From Gracilaria vermiculophylla (taxonomy: Eukaryota > Rhodophyta > Florideophyceae > Gracilariales > Gracilariaceae): 64,000 nucleotides of DNA. Positions 8,244 to 18,652 of the stretch are shown in pieces. Every line of letters starts with the position of its first letter. Positions within the stretch are counted from its first letter, which is position 1. Position numbers and translations under genes: made by a program. The notes beneath the pieces were generated by a model that worked only from the letters and a program-made list of their open reading frames with translations, was not told the origin of the DNA and did not search any database. Where the stretch lies: positions 2,324,117-2,388,116 of the forward strand of contig JAHNZQ020000010.1 of assembly GCA_019155205.2 (NCBI GenBank), written 5' to 3'.

Positions 8244-11201
8244 TCACGGGCTATTAACTGAGTCAGATGCTTTCTCCAAGGCGTCCTGGATTTCCACCAA
8301 TTTCCGAAATGCATCACAGTTACCGTGGTCTTGCTTGGTCTGTTCCACCACGCTCTTCGTTTGAATCTTCGCAGCTCTGATGCTAAGCGTGTTTTTTGTT
8401 GATAGCGCGTTTTCCGCAAGTGCATCACAAGCGAGCGCCATATGCCGCAGAGAAGCGAGCTCAGTTTTCCATTCTCCTTGGGCAACCAACGATCGTACTT
8501 GCTTTAGCCTGCATTCGAACGCCCGCTGTTTGTCCTCAATGGATGGAAGAAGTTCATACAATTGAGCGTAAGCGGCCCAAACTGATGGGTTAGTGGAAAC
8601 AAGTGATGAACATCTTGCTAAAACCTTGAGAAGTCGTCGAGATACAGGACCTACAAGAGCCTTATCTTCTGTATTCGACGAGCTGGACATACGAATAACT
8701 TCGGTAACAACCACACCGAGAGATTGTGTCGATACTCCATCCTTTCCCCGAATATCCAATAATCTGTCCATAGACTTGAGAATCTCAGAACAAGACTGGA
8801 GTTCCGTTGCGAGGAGCAACACGTTATTCCACACACGCCAAGATTCTCGCATCAATTTACCGGCTTCTATGAGAGCCTTTAACGCTTCCTTTTTCTTTCC
8901 GAGCTCATGCAGAACTCTGGCTAGGTTGTTCCAAGCTTCTCCGTTTTTAGGCGTTTGTTGAATAACTCTTGTAAATGCATGGGCTGCGGTCTGCATCTTT
9001 TGTGTTTGAATTGCCGCGCAACCATAGACAAACCAAGCATCTGGAAATAGAGAATTGATTTCGAGCGCTTGTCGGTAATGGCCCAATGCGGCTTCCCACT
9101 GGTCAGATTCTACACTCATCATCCCCAAAGCACGCTTTGCTCTGGCGTATCGATGCCCACTCTCTTCCCAAGCGGTTTCATAGAACTCTCGTCTTCGTGT
9201 TACATCCCCGAGTACACAGAGCAACCGCGGTCTTCTTGCGGCTCGCATCTGAACAGCTCTGGTGGCATCTACTTTTCTGAAAGACCGAAGAAAACTAGCA
9301 TTGTCTGAGATCCCCCCATCAAGCACAGCTTTGTCAAGTCGATCTAGTTCTTTACGGACGAGGTCCTCGGCGGCTCCGAGATTCCCGATCAATCGATGAC
9401 AATCTACTAGTTCGTCCCAAAACTCTAGTTCTTCAAAGATTTCCATCGCTGACCTAACTAAGCCGATCTTGCCAAACGAAACAGCTAGTTCCTTTTTCAG
9501 TTCCCATCGCGGCGGCAAAGAGGAGCTAAACACCAACAGATTTCGTTCAGCAGCGGCGGCATGTCTGAGACTTTCATCGATTGATTGAAGAGGATCATCA
9601 ACAAAGCGCCCAATTTCTTCCATCTGATGCATGGATCTTTCTAGAAAACGCCCACGTTCTCTTTCAAGGCTCACGCGCAGCATTTGCGCCCGTAGTTGCA
9701 GCACGCTACCAGAGCCATGCGGGCTCTTTGCTCCCTCAAGTACCATGTTGACGAAGGGCGACATTTCCTCCTTTGTAAGGATGTGCGAAGCGTTTCTGGC
9801 GCGGATAACAATTGCATGGCATAGTGCTAGTGCTTGCTGTAAGGGGGTAAGATTTCGCAGCTCGGCCCCAAGATTCTCTGGATTAAGAAGTTCTTCATCA
9901 CTTTCATCCACTTCAATGTTCTCACTTTTAGCTTCCTGCAAAATTTCAGCTCTACTAGTGAGCTTCACGTATCCAAGAACGTCATCATCGTCAACCTGAA
10001 TATTATCGGGAAGTGGAAGAGCTGTGGTAATCGGCCATGTAGCTGAGCCATTCACATCAGTTTCAACTCTTTCAGGGTGTGCAGGAAATTTGTAACAGAA
10101 CGTGCTTTTGTCCAAATCACCCATCACAGTGTCCGAAGTATCGTTTAAAACAAAAGCTCTTGTTATGAGCTGGGCAGTAGGTTTAATCTGATGCTTAGTT
10201 CGGACACCCATTTCACCAGTAACCCGGAAGGCAATCTGCTCAAGCCTTTCCGCAGTTTTCAAGCTTGAGAGCGCACCATCACTGTCATAAAAAAGTCTCT
10301 GCGCCTGTGCTAATTCAATGAACGCCAATACCATCAACTGTCTTTCTTGCGGCGTCTCTTCGTCAAGCACTTGCAGAAAATCATCATCTTCGTCTGCAAG
10401 ATTGTCATCTCCCTCGGCTACGGGTGCGGGCAACAGATCTGATTCTTCTTCTTCTTCTTCTTCTTCTTCTTCTTCTTCTTCTTCTTCTTCTTCTTCTTCA
10501 TTGTCCCCGTGCTTTTGGCCAATGCATTCCACCGTTTCAAAACGGTAACACATTTCCAAGACATGCTTTCCAAGAAATCTACTGTACATTCGAAACAGTG
10601 TGTACTGCATCGTTGGGGTAGGATTGGAGAGAACATGTTGGTGGGCCAACAAAACTCTAGCAGCCCACCAGGGGGTCAAAGTTGCACCACCGCTTACAAA
10701 TTGTTGGACATGTTCAACTAATATAAACCTGGCAGAACGCAGCCAGTGCAGGCACTTCGCCTGTGAGGCCACATCTTCTCCATCCAAGGCAAGAAAGAGT
10801 CCAGCCTGCTCGCTCTGCTCAGAGCAAGCCGGTTTTGTAATAGGCCCCGCCCAGTTCTCCCTCACAAAACACTGAAACAGGGCAACACCCGCCAAGTAGG
10901 CGGCAATCAATGATTGAGTGCTTCCATTCGCGGCATCAATCAGGGCCGCTTTCAGACTGTCACTGCGCATGTTGACACTTGTAGCGCTTCGAATACATTC
11001 GGCAGTTATGGCTACAGACAAATCTGGTGTGGTGGACGATTCGTGGCCATTTGTCATCCGCGATAGGAACAGGTTGTAGTAACCCGCGGCTAGGGCGGCT
11101 GCATCGGGATGAATAGCTCGCAGTGTCTGCTCATCGCCCCGGAGAAGAGCGCGCTCTAATGTCGACAGAGATGTTTGGAGTGCAATATTGATAGGAGCCA
11201 T
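8244..11201 (-). CDS. TTC27: TTC27/Emw1-type TPR protein
   Basis: A 985-residue TPR protein matching the TTC27 family (yeast Emw1). Its core block (DAWFVYGCAAIQTQ, AAHAFTRVIQQTPKNGEAWNNLA, WRVWNNVLLLATEL, then RLLDIRGKDG) is characteristic. The TPR array is in the C-terminal third; the N-terminal two thirds are helical without clear motifs. Residues about 235-253 form an almost uninterrupted Glu tract encoded by a TTC/GAA microsatellite (10444-10499), followed by more acidic sequence. The family is conserved in eukaryotes and poorly understood; yeast Emw1 is essential and linked to cell-wall integrity, and an assembly-factor role has been suggested. The ATG at 11201 is the first of the frame. 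Length is somewhat above the human protein, mainly through the acidic insert. Confidence 0.85.
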   Translation of the reverse strand: MAPINIALQTSLSTLERALLRGDEQTLRAIHPDAAALAAGYYNLFLSRMTNGHESSTTPDLSVAITAECIRSATSVNMRSDSLKAALIDAANGSTQSLIAAYLAGVALFQCFVRENWAGPITKPACSEQSEQAGLFLALDGEDVASQAKCLHWLRSARFILVEHVQQFVSGGATLTPWWAARVLLAHQHVLSNPTPTMQYTLFRMYSRFLGKHVLEMCYRFETVECIGQKHGDNEEEEEEEEEEEEEEEEEEESDLLPAPVAEGDDNLADEDDDFLQVLDEETPQERQLMVLAFIELAQAQRLFYDSDGALSSLKTAERLEQIAFRVTGEMGVRTKHQIKPTAQLITRAFVLNDTSDTVMGDLDKSTFCYKFPAHPERVETDVNGSATWPITTALPLPDNIQVDDDDVLGYVKLTSRAEILQEAKSENIEVDESDEELLNPENLGAELRNLTPLQQALALCHAIVIRARNASHILTKEEMSPFVNMVLEGAKSPHGSGSVLQLRAQMLRVSLERERGRFLERSMHQMEEIGRFVDDPLQSIDESLRHAAAAERNLLVFSSSLPPRWELKKELAVSFGKIGLVRSAMEIFEELEFWDELVDCHRLIGNLGAAEDLVRKELDRLDKAVLDGGISDNASFLRSFRKVDATRAVQMRAARRPRLLCVLGDVTRRREFYETAWEESGHRYARAKRALGMMSVESDQWEAALGHYRQALEINSLFPDAWFVYGCAAIQTQKMQTAAHAFTRVIQQTPKNGEAWNNLARVLHELGKKKEALKALIEAGKLMRESWRVWNNVLLLATELQSCSEILKSMDRLLDIRGKDGVSTQSLGVVVTEVIRMSSSSNTEDKALVGPVSRRLLKVLARCSSLVSTNPSVWAAYAQLYELLPSIEDKQRAFECRLKQVRSLVAQGEWKTELASLRHMALACDALAENALSTKNTLSIRAAKIQTKSVVEQTKQDHGNCDAFRKLVEIQDALEKASDSVNSP
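10444..10499. repeat. (TTC)n microsatellite inside TTC27 coding sequence
   Basis: About 19 consecutive TTC units, read on the minus strand as GAA codons and therefore a poly-Glu tract. Length is a multiple of three, so expansion would keep the frame. Confidence 0.95.
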
Positions 11202-12075
11202 CGCAACGGCGGTGGCGCAGTAAGCTGCAGGGCGCGTCTTGCAGGAGATACTGCGAACACAGGAGCAAGTTCATATACCCCTGGCGCCAGCCCTGCGTTG
11301 ATCAGATGAGCGGTCACAGGAGTATCGGTAATCAATACGCTGTGGGCATAAACAGCAGCTTGCAGTTGAGCAATTGTTCAAGCCCAGTCTGCACCAAGAC
11401 ACCTGAATGGCGCCGTATATTCCGTCGTACCCGCGTCAACGCGAGCCGACATTTGGATCAAAGCAACAAAATACAGTGAGTGGGCGTGAAAAAAACCCGC
11501 GCATTTCCGCTCCGCGCGGATCGAGGAAATGCTACTGAGGCTCCATTTTGGTAGAATCATTCGCGCTTCCCAGAACCGAGTATCGGCCATGCTGAAGCCC
11601 CCCTGGGTACGCATTCCCGTGTCAAAGCAACTCACGGAGGTAGATGGGAGAGCCGATGACGCTCCGCTTTCAAGGTCGCATGCGAAGTGAAGGAAACAAC
11701 TCTCACTCCAAGCGCGTACTATCTTTATCAAACCGTCGACACCAATCCAACAAAAGACAGCAAGTGAGGGGTCTAGCACCCGTATCGATGACCACCATTT
11801 CGCCATGAAACCGCTGCGGGTCAGACTATCAATAAACAAAACCAACCTTCACGACAAAAGAAAAACACAGCTTATTCACCGATGCCCGCACTCAACACAC
11901 CGCCACCGGCGGTGTGAGGTACTCCAACAATGATTCAAAAGGCAAGCACCACCTCAAAAACCTTGTTCTCCGCCACCACAGATAAGCAGGCCTGCTGCTA
12001 CAATGCAACAACGTATTCCACACAATCATACTCAAGCGTATTAAAAGCGGATCAGCAGTTAAAAAGAACCACATT
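11202..12075. other. Intergenic region, no gene supported
   Basis: Between the TTC27 start and the 3' end of the sulfotransferase gene. One minus-strand open frame (about 11378-11806 from its first ATG) shows no recognisable domain and no family resemblance. I see nothing else. Confidence 0.5.
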
Positions 12076-12994
12076 TTAGATCTCACACAGCTCCGTGGAG
12101 CCACTAACAACTGGACAGTAGCAATTATTATTCTCATCTTCGAGCAAATGCGCCATTGTCGGGCATACGTAGAACTTTCGGCACAATTCTTCCCAATTTG
12201 TTACGACTTCACACAGGTTGTCACTGGTGGCCTTAAAACGCGATGGTTGCGTCTCTTCAAAGTCGATGCCTAGGAATCGGAACATGTCTTTCAAAGTATT
12301 CTCTCGGTTATGCAGATAATCTTCATACGGCGCTTCACGAATACAACTCTCACGCGAGACAATTTTCACGCCAGACACGATGTTTCTCTGCGAACGCCAC
12401 ACTTCCTTGACAAGTCCATGCAAGAAGGAGAAATCCGTGACAGGGAACGAGCAAGTGCCGACCTGACAACGCTTTGCATCGGTCAAGTTCGATCTCAATC
12501 CTTCAATGACACTGGTGTCATTGAGAAACCGCAGTTTGTATTCTCCAACGGCTGCTTTGAAGAAGTTTTTGCGGTATTGCCAAATTATTCTTGTGTCATA
12601 TTCCTCCACGAGCTTCCGCCACTCTTCCGGTTCTTCCATGATGTGCACCGGGCGAATCTTGAACCCAGGAATTAAGCCCTTCTCAATGCCACGGTCGAAG
12701 AATTCGCGAGTGGTCTGAAGCGCGGCGGTTGTGTTGAAGACCGGCTGGTGATCAACGAGTTCGGGACCCTCGACGTGAATCTTGGAATGGGCCGAGAGCT
12801 CAGACAAAAGAGCACTAGATCCGGAATGTCCCATGAAAACCATCAAAAAAGTACGGGCCGGCTTTCCAGAGGCGGCGCACTCAGGTAACGGGCGTTCATG
12901 TCGAGACCGAGAAGCTGAGCTGAGAGGAGTGTCTCGCAAAGAGGATGATATATCATCGGCGGAAGCAGGCTGTTCAAAAGATTGTAAGGATTGT

Positions 12995-13026
<32 letters not shown>

Positions 13027-13212
13027 AAGAAAGGAGGCAAGCGAGGTGTTGAGGGGACGCAGTATATTATCGCTATTGTTGCAATTGGCAGTGCGGATCT
13101 GTTCGATGGCCAAAATAACGTAGCAGACGAGCACAATGACGACAATGTTAGCGATGAGCTGTTTTGATACCTGCTTCATTCTTTCTTTCTGCCACGGACT
13201 CGGTGGCTTCAT
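12076..13212 (-). CDS. Type II membrane sulfotransferase (probable glycan sulfotransferase)
   Basis: A 378-residue protein with Golgi sulfotransferase architecture. It has a short basic cytoplasmic tail, one transmembrane anchor (about residues 19-37), a low-complexity stem with poly-Gln (about 63-74, from a TTG/CAA repeat at 12991-13017), and a lumenal catalytic domain. FMGHSGSSALLSEL (about 127-140) fits the 5'-phosphosulfate-binding loop of PAPS-dependent enzymes, and IIWQYRKNFFKAAVGEY fits the 3'-phosphate-binding region. Several Asn-x-Ser/Thr sites and paired Cys support a lumenal location. Red algae sulfate their cell-wall galactans, so a polysaccharide acceptor is plausible but unproven. 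I chose the ATG at 13212 because it places the anchor near the N-terminus; the frame is open to 13428. Confidence 0.75.
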
Positions 13213-14174
13213 AGAGTCGCGGAATGGGCGAATGATAAAAAGCAAAGGCAGGCAAGGGGGGGGGGGAGGGATACGATGAATGTGCAGGGGAAGGTCAAAC
13301 ACGACGACGCGCCCGAAATATCGCGATGCGAAGAATACAAGAATAGCGAAGGAAGACGTGACGAGCGGCGACCGGTAACTGGCGGAGCAAAGCGCTGGTT
13401 CTTGTAACTTTTGGTGGTTGTTTACCACGGCTCGCGGAAAGGCGTTTTCGAGTGTAATGGCTGCCGGTGGGAGCGACCTGCGGCCAGAAAAAGAGCACGA
13501 AATTTAAACGAACTGCTCAAATCTATATTCGAGCGTTTTTTTTTTTTTATAAGGTAATAAAACGTTCCCTCCGAATCCGCGTGCTTCTTTGGGCATGGCG
13601 AATGACTTGGCGGACTGCTGGCGCTGCGGTCTCCGCACTGGCTGAGAGCGTCGGTTGCGCGCTGTTGCCGCTGCGGGGGAGCACCGCCGGACGCTCCTGG
13701 CTCGGCCAGCACCGGCGCAGAGCTCATGCTCTTCGCGGCTTGGTACCAAAGGTACAAGACGAGAGCGCCTTGTCTGGTTGAAGTCCGTAATTGCAGCTCT
13801 GCGTGCTTACCGCGCAGCGCCGTTAAAACACACCCCCGTCTCGAGTCCCTTTCACGTGCTTACACACCACTTGTCGCTCCGAGGGCGTTGGACTACGAAT
13901 GGTGCGATAACTGCGCCATCCTGTATTCATCCGTGAGCTCTAATATTCGCACAACGTGCCTTTTCACCTCGCGACAGCTGCCTTAATCGCGCTGCTTGGC
14001 CTCCATGAGCTCTCCCCGCGCTCATGTGCGCTGACACTGCCGCCCATCTTTTCCAGTCGTATCGTAGCTACAAGCGTAGTGATCTACCCACTGACGGTCC
14101 GTAGGCAAACGTCCAGGTGATTGATATCCAAGCCTCAGGTGGAACCACTTGCGGCGTCCCGTTATCTCTTTCGC
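13213..14174. other. Intergenic region upstream of the sulfotransferase gene
   Basis: Contains a run of nine or more G at about 13257-13266 in the likely 5' leader of the sulfotransferase gene. A GC-richer stretch at 13600-13750 has overlapping short frames on both strands, none recognisable. No gene is supported. Confidence 0.5.
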
Positions 14175-15338
14175 TCAAACGGACGCCGTTCCCTCGGACA
14201 GACCTCTAAATCGTGTCAATATGTTCACCAACCTAGGCGGCCATCTCCTTACTTCGCTCACCCACGCCTTATCTTCATACCTGTGTACAGTACATCAAAA
14301 AAGTTCGCTCTAGGATGTTAGCGTCAACCGCAGGCACGCAAACGCACGCAAATGTGTACATCAAACAACGAACCTCCCATCGGCTTGAACAGCTTTGAAC
14401 CATTCGTCCTCGGCCTGCGCCCGATCACCTCTTTCCCAGAGAACCATGGCAATCGCCGCGTGCATGTCGCTGAAGGCTGGGTACTTGAGAGTCAAAAATT
14501 TCATCGTCTGCAACGCACCCTTGTCATCGCCCAATTCGTATTCGGCCAACGCCTGATTCGCCAGCGCAAACACAAACTTTTTCTCTGCCGTGGCGGCCTG
14601 TTTGTAGTACTCACAAGCCTTTTGCCAGTCGCCCAAGCCACCGTAGGCGTTTCCTATATTGTTGAGCGCAACTGCATCCTGTTTTCCAGACCTTTTCACG
14701 CTCAAGTCGTTACTTGTTCTGTACGCTTGAAGCGCCTGTTCGTACTCGTGTCGCCCTTCCAGAGCCACTCCCAGTCCAAGATAGCAGTCTGGCTCTTCTG
14801 GCGCCAACTTGATGGCGCGCGAGAAGTCCTGAATGGCTTCGTCAAACTTTGCTTGCGATGTCCGGCAGTTTCCCCGATTTGAATACGCTGCGGCGTTGTC
14901 TTCATTGAGACTGATAATCTTGCTCCAGAGCACTTCAGCATCTGAAAAGCGCATCTGGTTCGTGTACTGGAACGCTAAATCCTGCAGCGCCGTCACCTTT
15001 CGAAACTCCTCTACTGCTTTTGATTTTGCCTCCTCTGAGAGCGTCGTGGTGCCGGCTCGCGCCGCAGAAGTTGTCAGAGCGAAATTTGCAGCCACTGCAA
15101 TTAGAAAGTTTCTTCTGGTTACATTTTGTGTTTTACTACTTGTCACCGCGCTCATTGTTATACCCGTCTTTTGAGGGCGAAGTGCACATGATGTTCTTCG
15201 ACCTTTATGCAGTTCGCGTTTGCACGAAATCCCGGCGTTGGCACCGCAGAACAATACTTGTTCCCAGGCCGCGTTTGTAAGGCGTTCCATTTTAGGAAAC
15301 CGTGCAGTAGTAACCTTTGCTTCTGGTGAGCTTTGCAT
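14175..15338 (-). CDS. Plastid (probably thylakoid-lumen) TPR protein, two exons
   Basis: Coding order on the minus strand: exon 1 15338-14374, intron 14373-14281, exon 2 14280-14175, giving 356 residues. Without the intron the frame stops just after DGRF. Removing the 93-nt GT-AG intron joins DGR to YEDKAWVSEVRRWPP, the C-terminal block (R-Y-x-D-x-x-W then R-R-W-P-P) I recall from the cyanobacterial/plant version of this TPR family. The N-terminus has a basic transit-like region followed by twin arginines and a hydrophobic stretch (TRRNFLIAVAANFAL ending ARAG), typical of Tat-dependent lumen targeting. At least four TPR units follow (AAAYSNRGNC, PDCYLGLGVALEG, ALNNIGNAYGGLGDW, FALANQALAEYELG). 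Exact role unknown; thylakoid biogenesis is a reasonable guess. Start: first ATG of the frame; a second ATG lies at 15290. Confidence 0.82.
14281..14373 (-). other. Spliceosomal intron (93 nt) in the TPR gene
   Basis: Donor GTTCGT follows GGGAG; acceptor ACACAG precedes GTATGAAG. A CTAAC motif lies roughly 35 nt before the acceptor, followed by a T-run. The splice falls after the second base of an Arg codon. Support is the family-matching peptide created by the join. Confidence 0.85.
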
Positions 15339-16059
15339 TCAAATTTCACAGAAGATCTCAGTTTGCGGCATGGCAAAAACAGCGGTAATGTCGCAGTTAC
15401 TGAAACACTGTTTTGGAAGCGTTCAGTGTTGTAGCCAAGTCGCAGATTAGTGTCAGCACGTGTGCGGAGGCGAGCCGAACCGTAGTCAGACGCCAGACGC
15501 TCCAATCTGTGCCTGAACTCACAAGGAGAGCAACGGAAGCCACCGTGCGCTGTGAGATATTCGCAGAAGCTGCACATCAAATTAATTTGCGTTCAGTGGC
15601 TGCAAACGAAGCGTCGCGTCGTTCAGCCACACGTGAAACAGCAACCATCCACGGTGGAAATAACGCAAAATAATGGCGTCGGATATCTTCATTTCATGAG
15701 AGCTCGCATCGCAGAGCTCTGCCTTCAGAGGTTTCGTGCCGTGTGGACGGCAATCCCTTAAAATCGTTTTGCAGCACCAAGAAATTGGTGTGCTAAGGAC
15801 AGCCCTTGATCGGTGCAAGGCCGTGGTGCTCTTATCCGTACTACGCGCGTGCGTCCGTCCGGCATTCGTGGCAACTGAGGTGTACTGGTTGTGAAAGCAA
15901 TAGTAGACCAGAGTATACGAATTTGCGTCTGACTCTCTTCACCTCTCAGCCGAAGACACTGAATCCTTATCTGCACGTCGAAACCGTCAAAGTATACGTG
16001 TGCGACGCCGACAAGGCGAGACTTCCGAATCCACATCGCTCCCCCAGTTCATTTGTACC
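15339..16059. other. Divergent promoter region
   Basis: 720 bp between the TPR gene (minus) and the EamA transporter gene (plus). Only short frames occur. No defined motif seen. Confidence 0.5.
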
Positions 16060-17454
16060 ATGCGTTCATCGAGGCAGTGTCTCTCTTTTGTTTCTGGTCA
16101 TTCGGTTCAACTTTCATTTCGTCTAACCCAGCACAATGACTTGAGAACAACATGGACCGGTTCGAAACGCCGGAGAACAAATCAACTCCAGGTTTCCACA
16201 AGCTGTCCTCGCGGGAGATCTACCTCTCTTTCGATCCAAAATGATGGACAGAAGTCAGCAAAACGGCCGGTAATATCTCCCTCGGCAGAGGATCCGAAGA
16301 CCACCAACACTGAATTCCGGAAAGACCCATCCGGCCAGAATAGCTCTCCCGTAAATGGCGTCGCGTCCAATGGCGTAGCCTCAACCGGAGCCGAGAAAAA
16401 ATCTGAGCCTGTTTCAGCACCTGGTCCATCTGGCGTCAATATCACGCTGGGTAAACTGAAACTGAACATACCTTCAAGATGGTTACTGTTCACCGTTCCA
16501 TTAATGTGGGGTTCTTTTGGTCCAGCAGTACGCCTTTTGTTCTCTCAAGAACCACACCAAGACCCCTCTGTTTTTAATTCCGAGCGTCTGTTGCTGTCCA
16601 CTCTAATATATATTCCTATTCTCATAACAGAGACAAAGGCGTATCTAAATCGCAACGAGAACAAGTCAATATCGAATAGTAAGGATCGATTTTCCTTCTT
16701 TCCTGCGGGAATAGAACTTGGCGTTTATGTGTTTCTCGCGAATGTCGCGCAGGTCATTGGATTGCAACAGACCAGTGCCAGTCGCGCTGCGTTCCTTGTT
16801 CAGTTACAGACGGTTATCGTTCCTGTCATGGCAGGCGTCTTGGGCAAGGCCAAGATCCCAGTTACGACATGGGTCTCTTCTCTAGTTGCCGTCATGGGGG
16901 TCGCTCTTCTGAGCTCGGACAAGGGTCACGGAACAGTTGCATCTCTTTCCGGAGATGCATTGGAAGTGCTCTCCGCGCTGTTTTTCTCTACCTATGTGTT
17001 CAGATTAGAAAAGTACTGCAATTCGGTCGCAGCGAATCCGTTGGTGGCGACGAAGATTGCTGTCCAAGCACTTTTGTCGATCGGCTGGGCTCTTTTTGCT
17101 GAAGTTGGTTCAAATATCGTCCATGCGCCTAGTGATTCGCCGGGACACATGGCATCATGGACCTTCAACGCAATTATGGTTAATGTACTTGTCGTGGCAT
17201 GGACTGGATTGGTCTCCTCCGCACTTTCTGGATGGGCGCAGACGAAGGGACAGCAAGGGGTTCCAGCAAGTGAAGCGGTGGTGATTTTTGCGACACAACC
17301 GTTATGGGCTAGTGCGATAGCTGCTGTTTTGCTTGGAGAGACCTTCGGATTTCGAGGCGTTGCAGGAGGTGGGCTAATAATTGCTGCGACGCTGATTGCG
17401 AGTAAAAAAAGGAAGGAAAACAAGAACGAGGGAAGGAGGAACGAAAAAGCATAA
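16060..17454 (+). CDS. EamA-family (DMT) membrane transporter with transit-like N-terminus
   Basis: A 464-residue protein of the drug/metabolite transporter superfamily with two EamA halves. About ten hydrophobic segments run from SRWLLFTVPLMWGSFGPAV (about residue 139) to GGLIIAATLIASKK near the end. The first half carries ANVAQVIGLQQTSASRAAFLVQ and the second FATQPLWASAIAAVLLGE, both typical EamA blocks. Preceding them is a Ser/Thr/Arg-rich segment of about 130 residues with few acidic residues at the start, consistent with a plastid transit peptide plus linker. Plant plastid EamA proteins of similar layout exist, but the substrate is not predictable. Start at ATG 16060; an in-frame upstream ATG-like codon at 16000 is less likely because the transit-like composition begins after 16060. 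Confidence 0.8.
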   Translation: MRSSRQCLSFVSGHSVQLSFRLTQHNDLRTTWTGSKRRRTNQLQVSTSCPRGRSTSLSIQNDGQKSAKRPVISPSAEDPKTTNTEFRKDPSGQNSSPVNGVASNGVASTGAEKKSEPVSAPGPSGVNITLGKLKLNIPSRWLLFTVPLMWGSFGPAVRLLFSQEPHQDPSVFNSERLLLSTLIYIPILITETKAYLNRNENKSISNSKDRFSFFPAGIELGVYVFLANVAQVIGLQQTSASRAAFLVQLQTVIVPVMAGVLGKAKIPVTTWVSSLVAVMGVALLSSDKGHGTVASLSGDALEVLSALFFSTYVFRLEKYCNSVAANPLVATKIAVQALLSIGWALFAEVGSNIVHAPSDSPGHMASWTFNAIMVNVLVVAWTGLVSSALSGWAQTKGQQGVPASEAVVIFATQPLWASAIAAVLLGETFGFRGVAGGGLIIAATLIASKKRKENKNEGRRNEKA

Positions 17455-18652
17455 ACCAATACGTTTGATTTAGCGCCGCAGCCAACTGGAAGTCATTTCT
17501 ATTTTCCTTCGTGCGGACATGAACAGGGAAGTGTATTTCATATCTTCTATTCCTCCTGCGAATGTAATGGACATAGTTGTGAGAAAATGAGGTTGACGAA
17601 CCACATATGACGTGAGGAGGGTTCCACAATCCGAAGCAAAATGATGTTCGAAAAGCTAACTTGTACAAAACAGAACACGCTCGATATCAGTATGTAGTGC
17701 AACGCGGCAGTCTGCTGAAACTCCTTTTGCTCTGTACAATACATGTATGCGTAGTTGTCGATCCTGTATCTGTATTCAAAGCAAAATGAATCGTGTGTGC
17801 ACCCGGTCTGCACTAAAACCGGAAAAGGGTATTCGGACGCATGAGCTGTCTAATTCGCATGCAAGTCCTGCAAAACTGAAGTTGAATTGACAGCCCAACA
17901 CGCCGAAGCAACTTGGCTAATATCCCATCGTGTTTGAGGAGAATGGCTTGCAAACCTCATTGGCTTAAATATAGGACACCGACTATAAACTTGTCGCTGA
18001 TCAAGGGCTGTGGTAACTCTACTAGCGGCCGCTCTCAGTTCATTAGCCACAGGAAACGTTACCTGAGAACATCGCATGTTGCGGTGTTATCGTGGAGGTG
18101 CATACGAACATTTAAGCATGAACATGATGTGTTTTCCTCCTAAACCGTCAGGGTTATCCCTCAATGCAATATAAACATGTTTCGAAATTCGATCTGAACT
18201 GATGCCGAAGCATAATAAATAGTCAATTCGTTATGAACGTCGACTTTGCAAACAAGGTGACTCTCGGAATCTCTACTCTCGTACGAGGTTTTTCAAGATA
18301 ATTGATGTACATGACGTTCGGAATCATGGTGCAAGAGGCGATCTACGCCAAGCCGAGCTACAGGGCCCGTGATCTAACCCGTTTGTGGTGAAAACGGGCA
18401 CGTCCCGTTTGAAAATTCAAATTGAAATTTTCTTTGAACCACAACTAGCCCTCTGCATCTCTTGCCAAGCTTATCTCTAGCTCAAACTACCCTAGTACTT
18501 TTCGTGCCTCATCGCCTTTGTTTCTCACAAAGTTTTGGTTTCAGGCGAAGAAGGTCCTCAAACTCATCAGTAGTTCAAAGGGATTTACCCTTTTTTCAGG
18601 AACCCGAGCTCCGTCACATCCATCCTCGTTCTGTGGTTGGACCTACATCACT
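17455..18652. other. Intergenic region upstream of NUF2
   Basis: 1.2 kb without a recognisable gene. Near its 3' end, at 18392-18410, lies a perfect 7-bp inverted repeat described separately. Confidence 0.55.
18379..18410. promoter_or_regulatory. Inverted AACGG motifs upstream of NUF2
   Basis: AAACGGG (18392-18398) and CCCGTTT (18404-18410) form a perfect inverted repeat with loop CACGT. A third copy in reverse orientation (CCCGTTT) starts at about 18378. AACGG is the core of plant M-phase-specific (MSA) elements recognised by three-repeat MYB factors. The downstream gene is a kinetochore gene, so the match is suggestive, not proven. Confidence 0.35.

Noticed and set aside
11378..11845. 155-codon minus-strand frame
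   Set aside because: Begins at a TTG; from its first ATG it has no domain, signal or family resemblance. Not convincing as a gene.
13422..13781. Overlapping short frames in a GC-richer block upstream of the sulfotransferase
   Set aside because: Three frames are open at once, none recognisable; explained by local base composition.
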